14,827 nucleotides of DNA from JBBSUX01 sp038234045 (GCA_038234045.1 JBBSUX010000059.1:1-14827); one strand, 5' to 3'; shown: positions 7,097 through 14,737, counted from the first letter of the stretch. Translations and numbers: made by a program. Notes: a model not told the origin generated them from the sequence alone.

Positions 7097-7552
7097 TCAA
7101 TGGCCGCCGAAACCTCGCGCGAGAAAAACGGCCACCAGCGGGATCAGAGCGATCACGTGGGCCTGACCCATGATCCGCGCCCTGGTGCGGCGGATTTCGG
7201 CAGGCTCGGGAAGGGTGCCGTTCGCGCGCACCACGCGAGCCCAGCGGCGAATGGTGAGCGTAGGCCGGATCGACAGCAGCGCCACCAGAATGAACATTGC
7301 CACCTTCAGGTGCAGCAGCCAGTTGCCGCCATACCAGTGCACGCCCTTTATGCCCCATGTGACACGGGCCACGCCAGTCAGCAATACCGCAACAGCGGCA
7401 ACGCCGTAGATCAGGTCCACCCGGGCTAGCCTCTCGACCGCTGCGGCGTTGAGCCATTCGACGCGGCACAAGGCCGCAGAACTTCCCACGAACACCACCA
7501 GGGTGAGGATGGCGAGAAGGTGGGCATAGGCCAGCAATGCTTCGAGAACCAT
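7097..7552 (-). CDS. DUF2214 family membrane protein
   Basis: Predicted inner-membrane protein of 151 residues with four likely membrane segments (about 8-28, 46-65, 79-96 and 130-147). Features shared with the DUF2214 family are an early LLAYAHLLA, the RLARVDLIYG segment before helix 2, a W-rich loop (GVHWYGGNW) and LLSIRPTLTIRRW after helix 3. The conserved His at 11 and 81 and the Arg/Asp in RVD are inside or near helices. No function is established for the family. Start ATG at 7552 has only a weak GAAAG-like site upstream. It is downstream of the LysR gene on the same strand, separated by 137 bp, and converges on the PsiF gene. Confidence 0.75.
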   Translation of the reverse strand: MVLEALLAYAHLLAILTLVVFVGSSAALCRVEWLNAAAVERLARVDLIYGVAAVAVLLTGVARVTWGIKGVHWYGGNWLLHLKVAMFILVALLSIRPTLTIRRWARVVRANGTLPEPAEIRRTRARIMGQAHVIALIPLVAVFLARGFGGH

Positions 7553-7603
7553 GGGAACACTTTCTTTAAATCTGTGGCAGTGAAAGCAGGCAACAGCGGG
7601 GGG

Positions 7604-7624
7604 CCTGAAAAACGATTTTTCGGG
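7604..7624. repeat. Small perfect-stem hairpin between LysR and DUF2214 genes
   Basis: CCTGAAAAA (7604-7612) pairs with TTTTTCGGG (7616-7624), one G-T wobble, around a 3-base loop. It lies 66 bases after the LysR stop and about 50 bases before the DUF2214 start. It could be a weak terminator for the LysR unit or part of the DUF2214 leader. Confidence 0.4.
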
Positions 7625-7689
7625 AGGACGCCCTTAGAGATGACGGCAGCGGTCGCGGCTTCGTGAGGACGACGTCTCGCTCACGGCGA

Positions 7690-8619
7690 TCAGCTGGGCC
7701 GTGTCCAGAAACCGGTTCGACTGTAATGCGCCCGCAGAAAATCGATCCACAGACGTACGCGCAGCGGCAGGTGGCGCACCTGCGGAAACACTGCATAGAT
7801 GCCGTTGGGCGGAGCGGCGAAATCGGCGAGCACCTCGACCAAAGTGCCTTCTGCAATTTCTTTCTCCACCTCCCAGGTGCTGCGCCAGGCGATGCCGTGC
7901 CCCGCAAGGCACCAGTCGTGCAGCACTTGCCCATCAGAGCAATCGAGCGGACCGGTTGGCCGTATGTGAAACCCTGGCTGCGAGCCGCCCCCCTCTCCCG
8001 GCATCGAGAAAGCCCAGCCCCGTGTCTGCGATGCTTCGGACGAAAGCGCAAGGCAGCGAAATTGCGCGAGTTCCGATGGCTGGCCAGGAGTGCCGTAGCG
8101 TGCGAGAAAGGCCGGTGTCGCGACGCAGAGCCGCCGGTTGTCGGCCAGGCGCACACCTACCAGGGACGAATCTGGCAGATCTCCGACCCGAACTGCGCAG
8201 TCGTAGCCTTCTCCCGCAAGATCGACCACCCGGTCGCTGAGATTGAGCGACACACGGAGCTCCGCATGGGCTGTGTGAAACAGCGGCACCAGCGGAGCTA
8301 CATGTCGGCGACCAAAACCCGCGGGTGCAGTAATGCGCAAGTGGCCGCTTGCCTTGAGCCCGCCGGCGCTCACAGCGGATTCGGCATTGGCCATGTCGGC
8401 GAGCAAGCGTTGGCAATCTTCAAGAAACGCGACACCCTCATGGGTGAGGGTCAGGCGTCGCGTGGTGCGCACCATCAGCTTCACACCCAGACGCTCTTCC
8501 AGTGCGTCGAGCCGACGCCCCATGATGGCGGGCGCGACACCCTCGGCTAGCGCGGCTGCGGTCAGACTGCCGCGTGTAGCAACAGCGACAAACGACGAGA
8601 GCTGTTTGAATTTATCCAT
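7690..8619 (-). CDS. LysR-family transcriptional regulator
   Basis: LysR-type regulator of 309 residues. The winged helix-turn-helix (about 1-60) begins MDKFKQLSSFVAVATRGSLTAAA and has the typical LGVKLMVRTTRRLTLT wing. A linker helix leads to a periplasmic-binding-like effector domain (about 88-295) with GHLRITAPAGFGRRH, then GYDCAVRVGDLPDSSL. This pattern is common in the large YafC/DmlR-like subgroup. The longer frame from 8673 adds 18 residues unlike the family, so the ATG at 8617-8619 is preferred. That ATG lies inside the end of the CoA-transferase gene (ATGGATAA), so it is probably co-transcribed and coupled. It has little Shine-Dalgarno signal of its own. Its targets are unknown; the CoA-transferase and glcB promoters are the obvious candidates. 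Confidence 0.9.
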   Translation of the reverse strand: MDKFKQLSSFVAVATRGSLTAAALAEGVAPAIMGRRLDALEERLGVKLMVRTTRRLTLTHEGVAFLEDCQRLLADMANAESAVSAGGLKASGHLRITAPAGFGRRHVAPLVPLFHTAHAELRVSLNLSDRVVDLAGEGYDCAVRVGDLPDSSLVGVRLADNRRLCVATPAFLARYGTPGQPSELAQFRCLALSSEASQTRGWAFSMPGEGGGSQPGFHIRPTGPLDCSDGQVLHDWCLAGHGIAWRSTWEVEKEIAEGTLVEVLADFAAPPNGIYAVFPQVRHLPLRVRLWIDFLRAHYSRTGFWTRPS

Positions 8620-9874
8620 CGTTGCGGGAGGCGCCGGGATGGGGTGTCGCCGCAGCTGCCACGCCTCGCGCAATCATCGCGTCCAATTCAGCCTCGGTGT
8701 AACCCACCGAGCAGAGAAGCTCCCGCGTGTGCTCACCAATCCCGGGTGGCTGCAGGCGCAGGCCGGGCCGGGCTCCGTCGAGCATGAGCGGCAAAAGGGG
8801 CACACGCGACATGCTGCCGTCGTTCATCCGCACATCGGCCAGGCCACCGCTGGCAAGCAGATGCGGATCTTCGAAAAGCTGCTGCGGCTCGGTGATGGGC
8901 GCAAAGGGCAAGGCAGCCGCCTCGAATCGGGCGGAAAGCTCATCAGCGCTGTATTCCTGAAGAAGTTCGCGCAGCAGGGGCAACATCCAGGCGCGCGCAC
9001 GGACCCGGTCGTGGTTGGTCGCGAGGCGTACATCCGCCAGCAGATCGGTGAAGCCGAAGGCTTTGCAGAAGATCGACCATTGCCGGTCGCTCACCACCGC
9101 CAGAAAAATCTGCGCGCCGTCACGCCCAGTGAACACGTCGTAAATGCCCCAGGCCGAGATCCGCGCCGGCATGGGCGCTGCGGGCTGCCCGGTCGCAGCG
9201 AACTGGAGCATGTGCTGCGCTACCAAAAACACATTGTTCTCGAACAGGGCGGACTGCACTTCACAGCCCTTGCCAGTGCGTTCGCGTTGCGCCAGGGCGG
9301 CCATGACGGCGATGGCTCCGAAGATGCCGCCCATGATGTCGTTCACGCTGGTGCCGGCCCGCAAAGGGTCACCGGGGCGCCCCGTCATATAGGCCAGACC
9401 GCCCATCATCTGGACAACCTCGTCGAGCGCGGGCCGATGCTCATAGGGACCGGGCAGGAAGCCCTTGTGGCTCACGTGGATCAGCCGCGGATTCAGCGCG
9501 GAGAGCGTTGCGTAGTCCAGGCCGAGCTTCTGCATGGTTTCGCTGCGGAAGTTCTCGCTTACGACATCGGCAGTAGCAATTAGCCGGCGCGCGGCCTCAA
9601 TGCCTTCCAGTGACTTCAAGTCCAGCGCCACGCTCGCCTCGTTGCGGTTGAAGGCCGGGAAAAAGCCCGCGCCCGCGCCCAGCAGCCGCCGCGTATCGTC
9701 GCCGCCAATCGGCTCTATCTTGATCACTTCGGCACCCAAATCGCCGAGCAACATGCCACAGGTTGGGCCCATCACCATGTGCGTGAACTCGATCACCCGT
9801 ATGCCGGCGTAGGGTAGAGCAGCAATTTTGGTTCCGGTTCCGGCGGATGGGCCTGTGGGTTGGGGCTGGGTCAT
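8612..9874 (-). CDS. Class III CoA-transferase (CaiB/BaiF family)
   Basis: Transfers CoA between carboxylic acids through a covalent aspartyl intermediate; the substrate is unknown. The 420-residue protein fits the family's 380-430 range. It has an N-terminal 'GIRVIEFTHMVMGPTCGMLLGDLGAEVIKIE' type Rossmann segment (about 24-54, residues quoted in part from memory of the family pattern), NEASVALDLKS (78-88), D151 in PALDEVVQ as the likely catalytic Asp, GxNDI (175-180 region) and a C-terminal GEHTRELL. The start ATG at 9874 lacks a clear Shine-Dalgarno and the first 20 residues are low-complexity. It is divergent from glcB and overlaps the LysR gene by 8 bases. Oxalate, malate, mesaconate or dicarboxylate exchange would suit the neighbourhood, but nothing in the sequence decides it. 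Confidence 0.9.
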   Translation of the reverse strand: MTQPQPTGPSAGTGTKIAALPYAGIRVIEFTHMVMGPTCGMLLGDLGAEVIKIEPIGGDDTRRLLGAGAGFFPAFNRNEASVALDLKSLEGIEAARRLIATADVVSENFRSETMQKLGLDYATLSALNPRLIHVSHKGFLPGPYEHRPALDEVVQMMGGLAYMTGRPGDPLRAGTSVNDIMGGIFGAIAVMAALAQRERTGKGCEVQSALFENNVFLVAQHMLQFAATGQPAAPMPARISAWGIYDVFTGRDGAQIFLAVVSDRQWSIFCKAFGFTDLLADVRLATNHDRVRARAWMLPLLRELLQEYSADELSARFEAAALPFAPITEPQQLFEDPHLLASGGLADVRMNDGSMSRVPLLPLMLDGARPGLRLQPPGIGEHTRELLCSVGYTEAELDAMIARGVAAAATPHPGASRNDG

Positions 9875-9959
9875 GGGTGAGGTGGCGGCTTCCAGCAGGG
9901 GGCGTCATCCCGTCGCCAACGAGCAGCGCAAGTCCTTCGAGAAAATATTCACTACGCAA

Positions 9960-9987
9960 ATAGTAGCTAATAGCGCTTTACGCTCAA
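9960..9987 (-). promoter_or_regulatory. Possible sigma-70 promoter of the CoA-transferase gene
   Basis: On the minus strand TTGAGC (9982-9987) and TACTAT (9960-9965) are 16 bases apart. Each matches the consensus at four of six positions. This predicts a leader of about 79 bases before the ATG at 9874. The spacer contains AGCGCT in a TAAAGCGCTATTA dyad, which may be an operator. Matches this good occur by chance in an AT-rich patch. Confidence 0.35.
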
Positions 9988-10078
9988 TGGTATCAGCCCA
10001 AAAACACCGATAGTTTTTATGCAGAATTCAGTTCAAGTCCCACTGGCGAAGCAGCAGGATAAGGAAACCGTGGCGGGC

Positions 10079-10130
10079 GATTATTGCCAATCTTGTCACG
10101 TATCAAACGATTTTTTGCGTTGCAATAATC
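10079..10130. promoter_or_regulatory. Operator-like inverted repeat in front of glcB
   Basis: GATTATTGC (10079-10087) and its exact complement GCAATAATC (10122-10130) are separated by 34 bases, with centres 43 bases apart, close to four helical turns. The right arm falls in the spacer of the likely glcB promoter. The left arm continues as GATTATTGCCAATC, itself an imperfect dyad. This suits a dimeric regulator binding two sites on one DNA face. Confidence 0.5.
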
Positions 10131-10143
10131 ATCCCGGTATCAA
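10115..10143 (+). promoter_or_regulatory. Possible sigma-70 promoter of glcB
   Basis: TTGCGT (10115-10120) and TATCAA (10138-10143) are 17 bases apart, each matching four of six consensus positions. Transcription would begin near 10150, about 40 bases before the ATG. The rest of the 314-bp gap (9875-10188) is AT-rich from about 9940 and holds no gene that can be supported. Confidence 0.4.
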
Positions 10144-10188
10144 ATACAGTGTTGCCATCACCTTTCTCACACGCCGAGGACCCGTTTC

Positions 10189-12396
10189 ATGCCCGACCGC
10201 ACCACCCAGCACCGCCTGCAGATTGCGACACCGCTCTATCGATTCATTGAAGACGAGGTTCTGCCCGGTACGGGCGTACAGAGCGCCAAGTTCTGGTCGG
10301 GCTTCGATGCCATCGTGCATGATCTGGCGCCGCGCAACATTGCCCTGCTCGCAGAGCGCGACCGGCTTCAGACCGAACTGGATAGCTGGCACAAGTCGCA
10401 TCCCGGACCGATCGCCGACATGCCGGCCTATCGCGGCTTCCTTGAGTCGATCGGCTATTTGCTGCCTCCGCCAGCCAACACCCAGGCCACGACCACGCGC
10501 GTTGATGCGGAACTGGCATCGCAGGCAGGCCCGCAACTGGTGGTGCCGATCCTCAACGCTCGCTACGCGCTCAACGCTGCCAACGCGCGCTGGGGCTCTT
10601 TGTATGACGCGCTGTATGGCACGGATGCCATTGCCGAAACGGACGGTGCCGCCAAGGGAGCAGGTTACAACCGTGTGCGCGGCGACAAGGTCATCGCATA
10701 CGGGCGCAAGTTTCTCGATGATGCAGTTCCGCTGGCGCACGGCTCCCATGCCGACGCAACCGCCTACACCGTGCAGAGTGGTCGTTTGGTAGTGAAGCTG
10801 AAGAACGGCGCCAGCACGGGGCCGGTTGAGATTGAACAGTTCGTCGGCTATCAGGGTGATGGGGACGCGCCTTCCTCGATCCTGATGCGGCACAACGGCA
10901 TCCATATCGATATCCGTATCGACCGCAGCACGTCAATCGGCGCGAGCGACGCGGCAGGTGTCTCCGACATCGTGCTGGAAGCTGCACTCTCCACGATCCT
11001 CGACTTGGAGGATTCGGTCGCAGTGGTTGATGCAGACGACAAGGTGCTGGCCTATCGCAACTGGCTCGGCATCCTGAAGGGCACCCTCACCGAACAGGTG
11101 ACCAAGGGCGACAAGACTTTCACGCGCGGCCTGAACGCCGACCGCGAATACACGGGCGCCGATGGCCGTCCTCTGACGCTGCATGGCCGCTCGCTGATGT
11201 TCCTGCGCAATGTCGGGCATCTGATGACCAATCCCGCCATCCTGTATGAGGGCGGCAAGGAAATACCGGAAGGGATTTTGGACGCTGTTGTCACCGTCAC
11301 CATCGCCCTGCACGACCTGAAGCGGACGCAGCAAGCCGGTGTTATCAAGAACTCCCGCACGGGATCCGTCTATATCGTCAAGCCGAAGATGCATGGCCCG
11401 GCAGAGGTGGCTTTTGCCAGCGAATTGTTCGGCCGCGTCGAACAGATGCTGGGAATGGAACCCAATACCGTCAAGCTCGGAATCATGGACGAGGAGCGCC
11501 GAACCAGCATCAATCTGGCGGCCTGCATCGCAGAAGCTGCGGCGCGCGTAGCTTTCATCAACACCGGTTTCCTCGACCGCACAGGTGACGAAATGCATAG
11601 CGGCATGTACGCCGGACCGATGCTGAGGAAGGGCGACATGAAGTCAACTCCCTGGATCTCCGCCTATGAGCGCAACAATGTGCTGGCCGGTCTGTCTGCA
11701 GGTCTACGCGGCCGCGCCCAGATCGGTAAAGGTATGTGGGCCATGCCGGACCTGATGACGGCAATGCTGGAACAAAAGATCGCGCATCCGAAAGCTGGCG
11801 CCAACACTGCCTGGGTGCCGTCTCCTACCGCAGCGACGCTGCATGCTATTCACTACCATCAGGTTAATGTGGCGGCTGTTCAGGAAGAGCTGGAGAAAAC
11901 CAGCGCCGCCAGCGTACGGGACGCTATCCTGGCCGACCTGCTTCAGGTTCCAGTCGCACCCAGCCCCAACTGGAGCGCCGGCGACAAGCAGCAGGAACTC
12001 GACAACAACGTCCAGGGAATCCTCGGCTACGTTGTGCGCTGGATTGACCAGGGAGTCGGCTGCTCGAAAGTTCCGGACATCCACAATGTCGGATTGATGG
12101 AAGACCGCGCCACCTTGCGCATTTCGAGTCAGCACATCGCGAACTGGCTGTTGCATGGAGTGGTCACGAAAGAACAGGTGGAAGAAACCTTCCAGCGCAT
12201 GGCCGCAGTGGTCGACGGGCAGAACGCTGGCGATTCGCTGTACCAGCCGATGGCGGGCAACTTCGACACCTCATCGGCTTATCAAGCCGCTAGGGATCTG
12301 GTTTTCAAGGGTCTGGCGCAGCCAAGCGGTTATACCGAGCCACTGCTGCACGCTTGGCGTTTGAAAGTGAAGGCCAAGTCCGAATCGACGAACTGA
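10189..12396 (+). CDS. glcB: Malate synthase G
   Basis: Condenses glyoxylate with acetyl-CoA to give malate and CoA, in the glyoxylate bypass and glycolate use; a cytoplasmic, Mg-dependent monomer. The 735-residue length is normal for the G isoform (about 720-740). Visible landmarks are GRSLMFLRNVGHLMTNPAI (R340 matches the catalytic Arg), KNSRTGSVYIVKPKMHGP, GIMDEERRTS (metal ligand E435), GFLDRTGDEMHSGM (metal ligand D463), MKSTPWI, GLRGRAQIGKGMWAMPDLM, AGANTAWVPSPTAATLHA, GCSKVPDIHNVGLMEDRATLRIS (C625; catalytic-base Asp D639) and GYTEPLLHAWR. Residue equivalences are from memory of the E. coli enzyme. GAGGA is 8 bases before the ATG. It is monocistronic by context: 314 bp upstream are shared with the divergent CoA-transferase and 253 bp follow before the next gene. 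Confidence 0.97.
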   Translation: MPDRTTQHRLQIATPLYRFIEDEVLPGTGVQSAKFWSGFDAIVHDLAPRNIALLAERDRLQTELDSWHKSHPGPIADMPAYRGFLESIGYLLPPPANTQATTTRVDAELASQAGPQLVVPILNARYALNAANARWGSLYDALYGTDAIAETDGAAKGAGYNRVRGDKVIAYGRKFLDDAVPLAHGSHADATAYTVQSGRLVVKLKNGASTGPVEIEQFVGYQGDGDAPSSILMRHNGIHIDIRIDRSTSIGASDAAGVSDIVLEAALSTILDLEDSVAVVDADDKVLAYRNWLGILKGTLTEQVTKGDKTFTRGLNADREYTGADGRPLTLHGRSLMFLRNVGHLMTNPAILYEGGKEIPEGILDAVVTVTIALHDLKRTQQAGVIKNSRTGSVYIVKPKMHGPAEVAFASELFGRVEQMLGMEPNTVKLGIMDEERRTSINLAACIAEAAARVAFINTGFLDRTGDEMHSGMYAGPMLRKGDMKSTPWISAYERNNVLAGLSAGLRGRAQIGKGMWAMPDLMTAMLEQKIAHPKAGANTAWVPSPTAATLHAIHYHQVNVAAVQEELEKTSAASVRDAILADLLQVPVAPSPNWSAGDKQQELDNNVQGILGYVVRWIDQGVGCSKVPDIHNVGLMEDRATLRISSQHIANWLLHGVVTKEQVEETFQRMAAVVDGQNAGDSLYQPMAGNFDTSSAYQAARDLVFKGLAQPSGYTEPLLHAWRLKVKAKSESTN

Positions 12397-12464
12397 AATG
12401 CGGAAAGTCTCGGTGTGCTCGTGTGCTACGAATCCAGGGTGGCCTGTGCCTGCGTAATAGAAAC

Positions 12465-12478
12465 AGCGCATATGCGCT
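12465..12478. repeat. 14-bp perfect palindrome downstream of glcB
   Basis: AGCGCATATGCGCT is fully self-complementary, flanked by AGAA (12459-12462) and TTCT (12479-12482), which can extend the dyad past a two-base bulge. There is no T-run, so it looks more like a protein-binding site than a terminator. The rest of 12397-12649 holds no gene. No clear glcB terminator and no convincing promoter for the next gene were found. Confidence 0.5.
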
Positions 12479-12649
12479 TTCTGTTCAAACAATACTGCAT
12501 CGGACCCGGAAGACAAGCACTCGAAGGGTGTCGGGTTCGGCCTGGCTGGCCCGCAGGAAACTTTCTGTGGGTCTTGCCAAGTAGGTTCTGCGTTTGGGCA
12601 GGCTGTCGTTCGGGCCCTTTTTCCAATTCAAATTTCAGGAGAAGTCATC

Positions 12650-13261
12650 ATGATGAAGAAACTTGTTCTCGCCGCCGCCGTCGCCACCCTTCTCAGTGCC
12701 TGTGCGGGTGGAATGCACTCGATGGGCGAAAAGTCCAATAGTGGCGCAATGATGTCGAGCAGCTCATCCAAGATGGGAATGGCTCCAGTGATGGTCGGTG
12801 GCGCTCCGATGTATGCCAGCAAGGACATCATCGATAACGCCGTCAATTCGAAAGACCACACGACTCTTGTTGCAGCAGTGAAAGCCGCTGGGCTCGTCGA
12901 CACGCTGAAAGGACCTGGGCCCTTCACAGTGTTTGCCCCGACCAACGAAGCATTTTCTGCACTCCCCGCGGGCACGGTGGACACACTGCTCAAGCCGGCC
13001 AATAAACCGACTTTGGTAAAAGTGCTAACCTACCATGTGGTGCCGGGCCGCTATGACGCTGCGGCCTTGATGCAGATGATCAAGGCTGGAAACGGCCGCG
13101 CGACGCTGACGACCGCTAACGGTGAGACACTTACCGCAATGATGCGCGGGTCCCACGTTGTCGTGATGGATCACAAGGGCGACGTAGCGACTGTGACGAC
13201 CGCCGACGTGTCCCAATCTAATGGCGTGATCCACGTCGTTGACAAAGTACTGCTTCCCTGA
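12650..13261 (+). CDS. Fasciclin (FAS1) domain lipoprotein
   Basis: Predicted cell-envelope lipoprotein of 203 residues. The signal ends in the lipobox LLSAC (C18). A linker of about 22-54 is rich in Met, Ser and Gly (eight Met between 22 and 54, with a five-serine run). One FAS1 domain fills about 55-203, with the H1 motif FTVFAPTNEAFSALP (92-106), the YH pair (Y128-H129) and the H2 end NGVIHVVDKVLLP. FAS1 domains mediate adhesion or protein contacts; bacterial single-domain forms have no settled function. AGGAG (12637-12641) is 8 bases before the first ATG; a second ATG follows directly and either may be used. A strong terminator follows 65 bases after the stop, so it is transcribed alone or with glcB. 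Confidence 0.9.
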   Translation: MMKKLVLAAAVATLLSACAGGMHSMGEKSNSGAMMSSSSSKMGMAPVMVGGAPMYASKDIIDNAVNSKDHTTLVAAVKAAGLVDTLKGPGPFTVFAPTNEAFSALPAGTVDTLLKPANKPTLVKVLTYHVVPGRYDAAALMQMIKAGNGRATLTTANGETLTAMMRGSHVVVMDHKGDVATVTTADVSQSNGVIHVVDKVLLP

Positions 13262-13326
13262 GCCAACATCCATTTGGACGAAGTAGATTGCTGAGCAGTT
13301 TGCGGCAAGCCTAGCTTCCAAATGAT

Positions 13327-13360
13327 GGCCCGCCGTACCTACCGTACGGACGGGCCTTTT
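13327..13360 (+). terminator. Rho-independent terminator after the fasciclin gene
   Basis: A 12-bp stem (13327-13338 with 13344-13356, a single bulged A at 13350) closes the 5-base loop CTACC and is followed by TTTTCATTT. AAATGA precedes it, so it may also work on the opposite strand. The remainder of 13361-13546 shows no supported gene; the in-frame extension of the next ORF through the terminator is not believed. Confidence 0.85.
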
Positions 13361-13546
13361 CATTTGAGGCGGGAAACTGCGACGCACGGCCAGAAGCGAA
13401 AAACCCGACAGCTCGCTTTTTCAGTCGTTTTGGTGTCTGCCGCGCTTCTTGGGGTCCATAACTTGTGTATTTCGCTGAGGTTTTGCCGCACACTGAATCC
13501 AGATCTCGATAATCGCCGCCTGCAACACGCTTTGGAGAACCGGAAC

Positions 13547-13735
13547 ATGCCAACTTATCACGTCGAAATGATGGAAGGTCGAACGATCGACCAGAAAAAG
13601 AAGCTGGTCGAAGAGATGACGCGAGTTTCAGTGGCGGTTCTTGGTGGGTCTCCAGAATCGGTCGACATTATCATCACTGACATTCCTCGGAGCAACTGGG
13701 CAACCGGCGGAAAGTTGTGGTCTGAGCCGCGTTGA
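13547..13735 (+). CDS. 4-oxalocrotonate tautomerase family protein
   Basis: Small cytoplasmic tautomerase-fold protein of 62 residues, the standard subunit size. After removal of the initiator Met the N-terminal Pro1 would be the catalytic base. MPTYHVEMMEGR places Arg11 as in 4-OT. The usual Arg39 position is Asp (ESVDIII) and the Phe50 position is Trp (SNWATGG), so the active site differs from true 2-hydroxymuconate tautomerase and the substrate cannot be named. A longer frame begins at 13322, but it would put Pro1 inside the protein and read through a terminator. The ATG at 13547 has GGAG 9 bases upstream. No aromatic-degradation genes adjoin it. Confidence 0.88.
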   Translation: MPTYHVEMMEGRTIDQKKKLVEEMTRVSVAVLGGSPESVDIIITDIPRSNWATGGKLWSEPR

Positions 13736-13779
13736 GTGTCGCTCAAACTCTTGCTTGGGAGTCATCCGACAACGGTCAA

Positions 13780-13791
13780 ACGGCGCGCCGT
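13780..13791. repeat. 12-bp GC palindrome after the tautomerase gene
   Basis: ACGGCGCGCCGT is fully self-complementary. CCGAC (13766-13770) and GTCGG (13790-13794) offer a competing hairpin. No T-run follows. It may be a weak terminator or a binding site ahead of the amidotransferase gene. Confidence 0.3.
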
Positions 13792-13884
13792 CGGCAGACT
13801 CTTGACCTCACGTCCACATGGAGGCGTCGAATTAGGATGGGCGCGCAGTTCAGAACGGCTCCTTAACAAAAAGAAGAGTCAGTC

Positions 13885-14664
13885 ATGTGCCAATTGTTGG
13901 GAATGAGCGCAAACACGCCCACAGACATCAACTTCAGCTTCTCCGGGTTCGCGAGGCGCGGAGGCGAAACAGACCATCACGCCGACGGATGGGGGATCAC
14001 GTTCTTTGAAGAACGAGGCGTCCGTCATTTTGTGGACAGCCAAGCCGCCTGCCGTTCACCGTTAGCCGCATTTGTACGAAACTATCCCATACGAAGCAAA
14101 ACCGTTATCGCGCATATCCGCAAAGCGACGCATGGCAACGCAACCCTTCAGAATTGCCACCCGTTCATCCGGGAACTGTGGGGTCGTAATTGGGTGTTTG
14201 CACACAACGGCGACCTGGGCAAGGAATTTCACCCCCGTCTACACGCAGGCTTCCGACCGGTCGGCGAAACTGACAGTGAGCTGGCGTTCTGCTGGATCAT
14301 GCAGGAACTTGCGAAAGCGCACGCGGGGGTGCCTACAGTTTCGGAACTCAGCCTCACATTGAGCGAACTGATTGTGCCCATCGCTGCTTACGGCACTTTC
14401 AACATCCTGCTCTCAAATGGTGAAGCCCTTTGGGCGCACGCTTCTACTCAACTGCATCATTTGGAGCGGGCGTACCCGTTTGCGTCGGCAGAGCTCTCAG
14501 ATGAAGATCTGACGCTTGACTTTGCGACGCAGACGACAAAGAGTGACAGGGTTACGGTAATTGCCACTACACCGCTTACGAGCAATGAGGCCTGGATTCA
14601 GTTGCGCCCAGGCGAGCTTGCGACGTTTGTGGATGGCGAAAAAAAAGCGATTGGCAGAATCTAG
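13885..14664 (+). CDS. Class II glutamine amidotransferase, YafJ-like
   Basis: Ntn-hydrolase amidotransferase domain protein of 259 residues. After Met removal Cys2 (MCQLLGMSAN) is the nucleophile that releases ammonia from glutamine. Other family landmarks are RGGETDHHADGWGI (25-38), the AHIRKAT loop (76-82), NCHPF (90-94), FAHNGDL (105-111) and ETDSELAFCWIM (glutamine-binding region, near 127-140). The acceptor substrate of YafJ proteins is not known; the protein has no fused synthase domain. A GAAGAG-like site precedes the ATG. The 149-bp gap before it holds only the GC palindrome. Its stop is TAG; every other complete gene here uses TGA or TAA. It reads less GC-rich than argS or glcB. Confidence 0.9.
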   Translation: MCQLLGMSANTPTDINFSFSGFARRGGETDHHADGWGITFFEERGVRHFVDSQAACRSPLAAFVRNYPIRSKTVIAHIRKATHGNATLQNCHPFIRELWGRNWVFAHNGDLGKEFHPRLHAGFRPVGETDSELAFCWIMQELAKAHAGVPTVSELSLTLSELIVPIAAYGTFNILLSNGEALWAHASTQLHHLERAYPFASAELSDEDLTLDFATQTTKSDRVTVIATTPLTSNEAWIQLRPGELATFVDGEKKAIGRI

Positions 14665-14737
14665 TCTGACGCGAAATGGCGGCAGGTTCGCATATCTCTG
14701 AGTCTTCAAAAGCATGTAGCCTCATCTGCCCTGACCA

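Noticed and set aside
7560..7590. TTGCCT / TTTAAA promoter for the DUF2214 gene
   Set aside because: It would start transcription only a few bases before the ATG, leaving no room for a ribosome binding site.
8333..9583. 416-codon plus-strand frame opposite the CoA-transferase
   Set aside because: It is antisense to a recognised CaiB/BaiF protein and spans the transferase/LysR junction with no coherent domain.
10019..10792. 257-codon frame starting in the glcB upstream region, with a CxxC near its start
   Set aside because: Most of it overlaps glcB in another frame, its tail is an arginine/serine-rich shadow, and the CxxC is isolated.
12490..12570. ECF-type promoter (GGAA...GTC) before the fasciclin gene
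   Set aside because: GGAAGA/GGAAAC and GTC elements can be picked out, but the spacing does not fit well and no sigma or anti-sigma gene is nearby.
13322..13546. N-terminal extension of the tautomerase
   Set aside because: It would read through the strong terminator at 13327-13360 and bury the catalytic Pro1.
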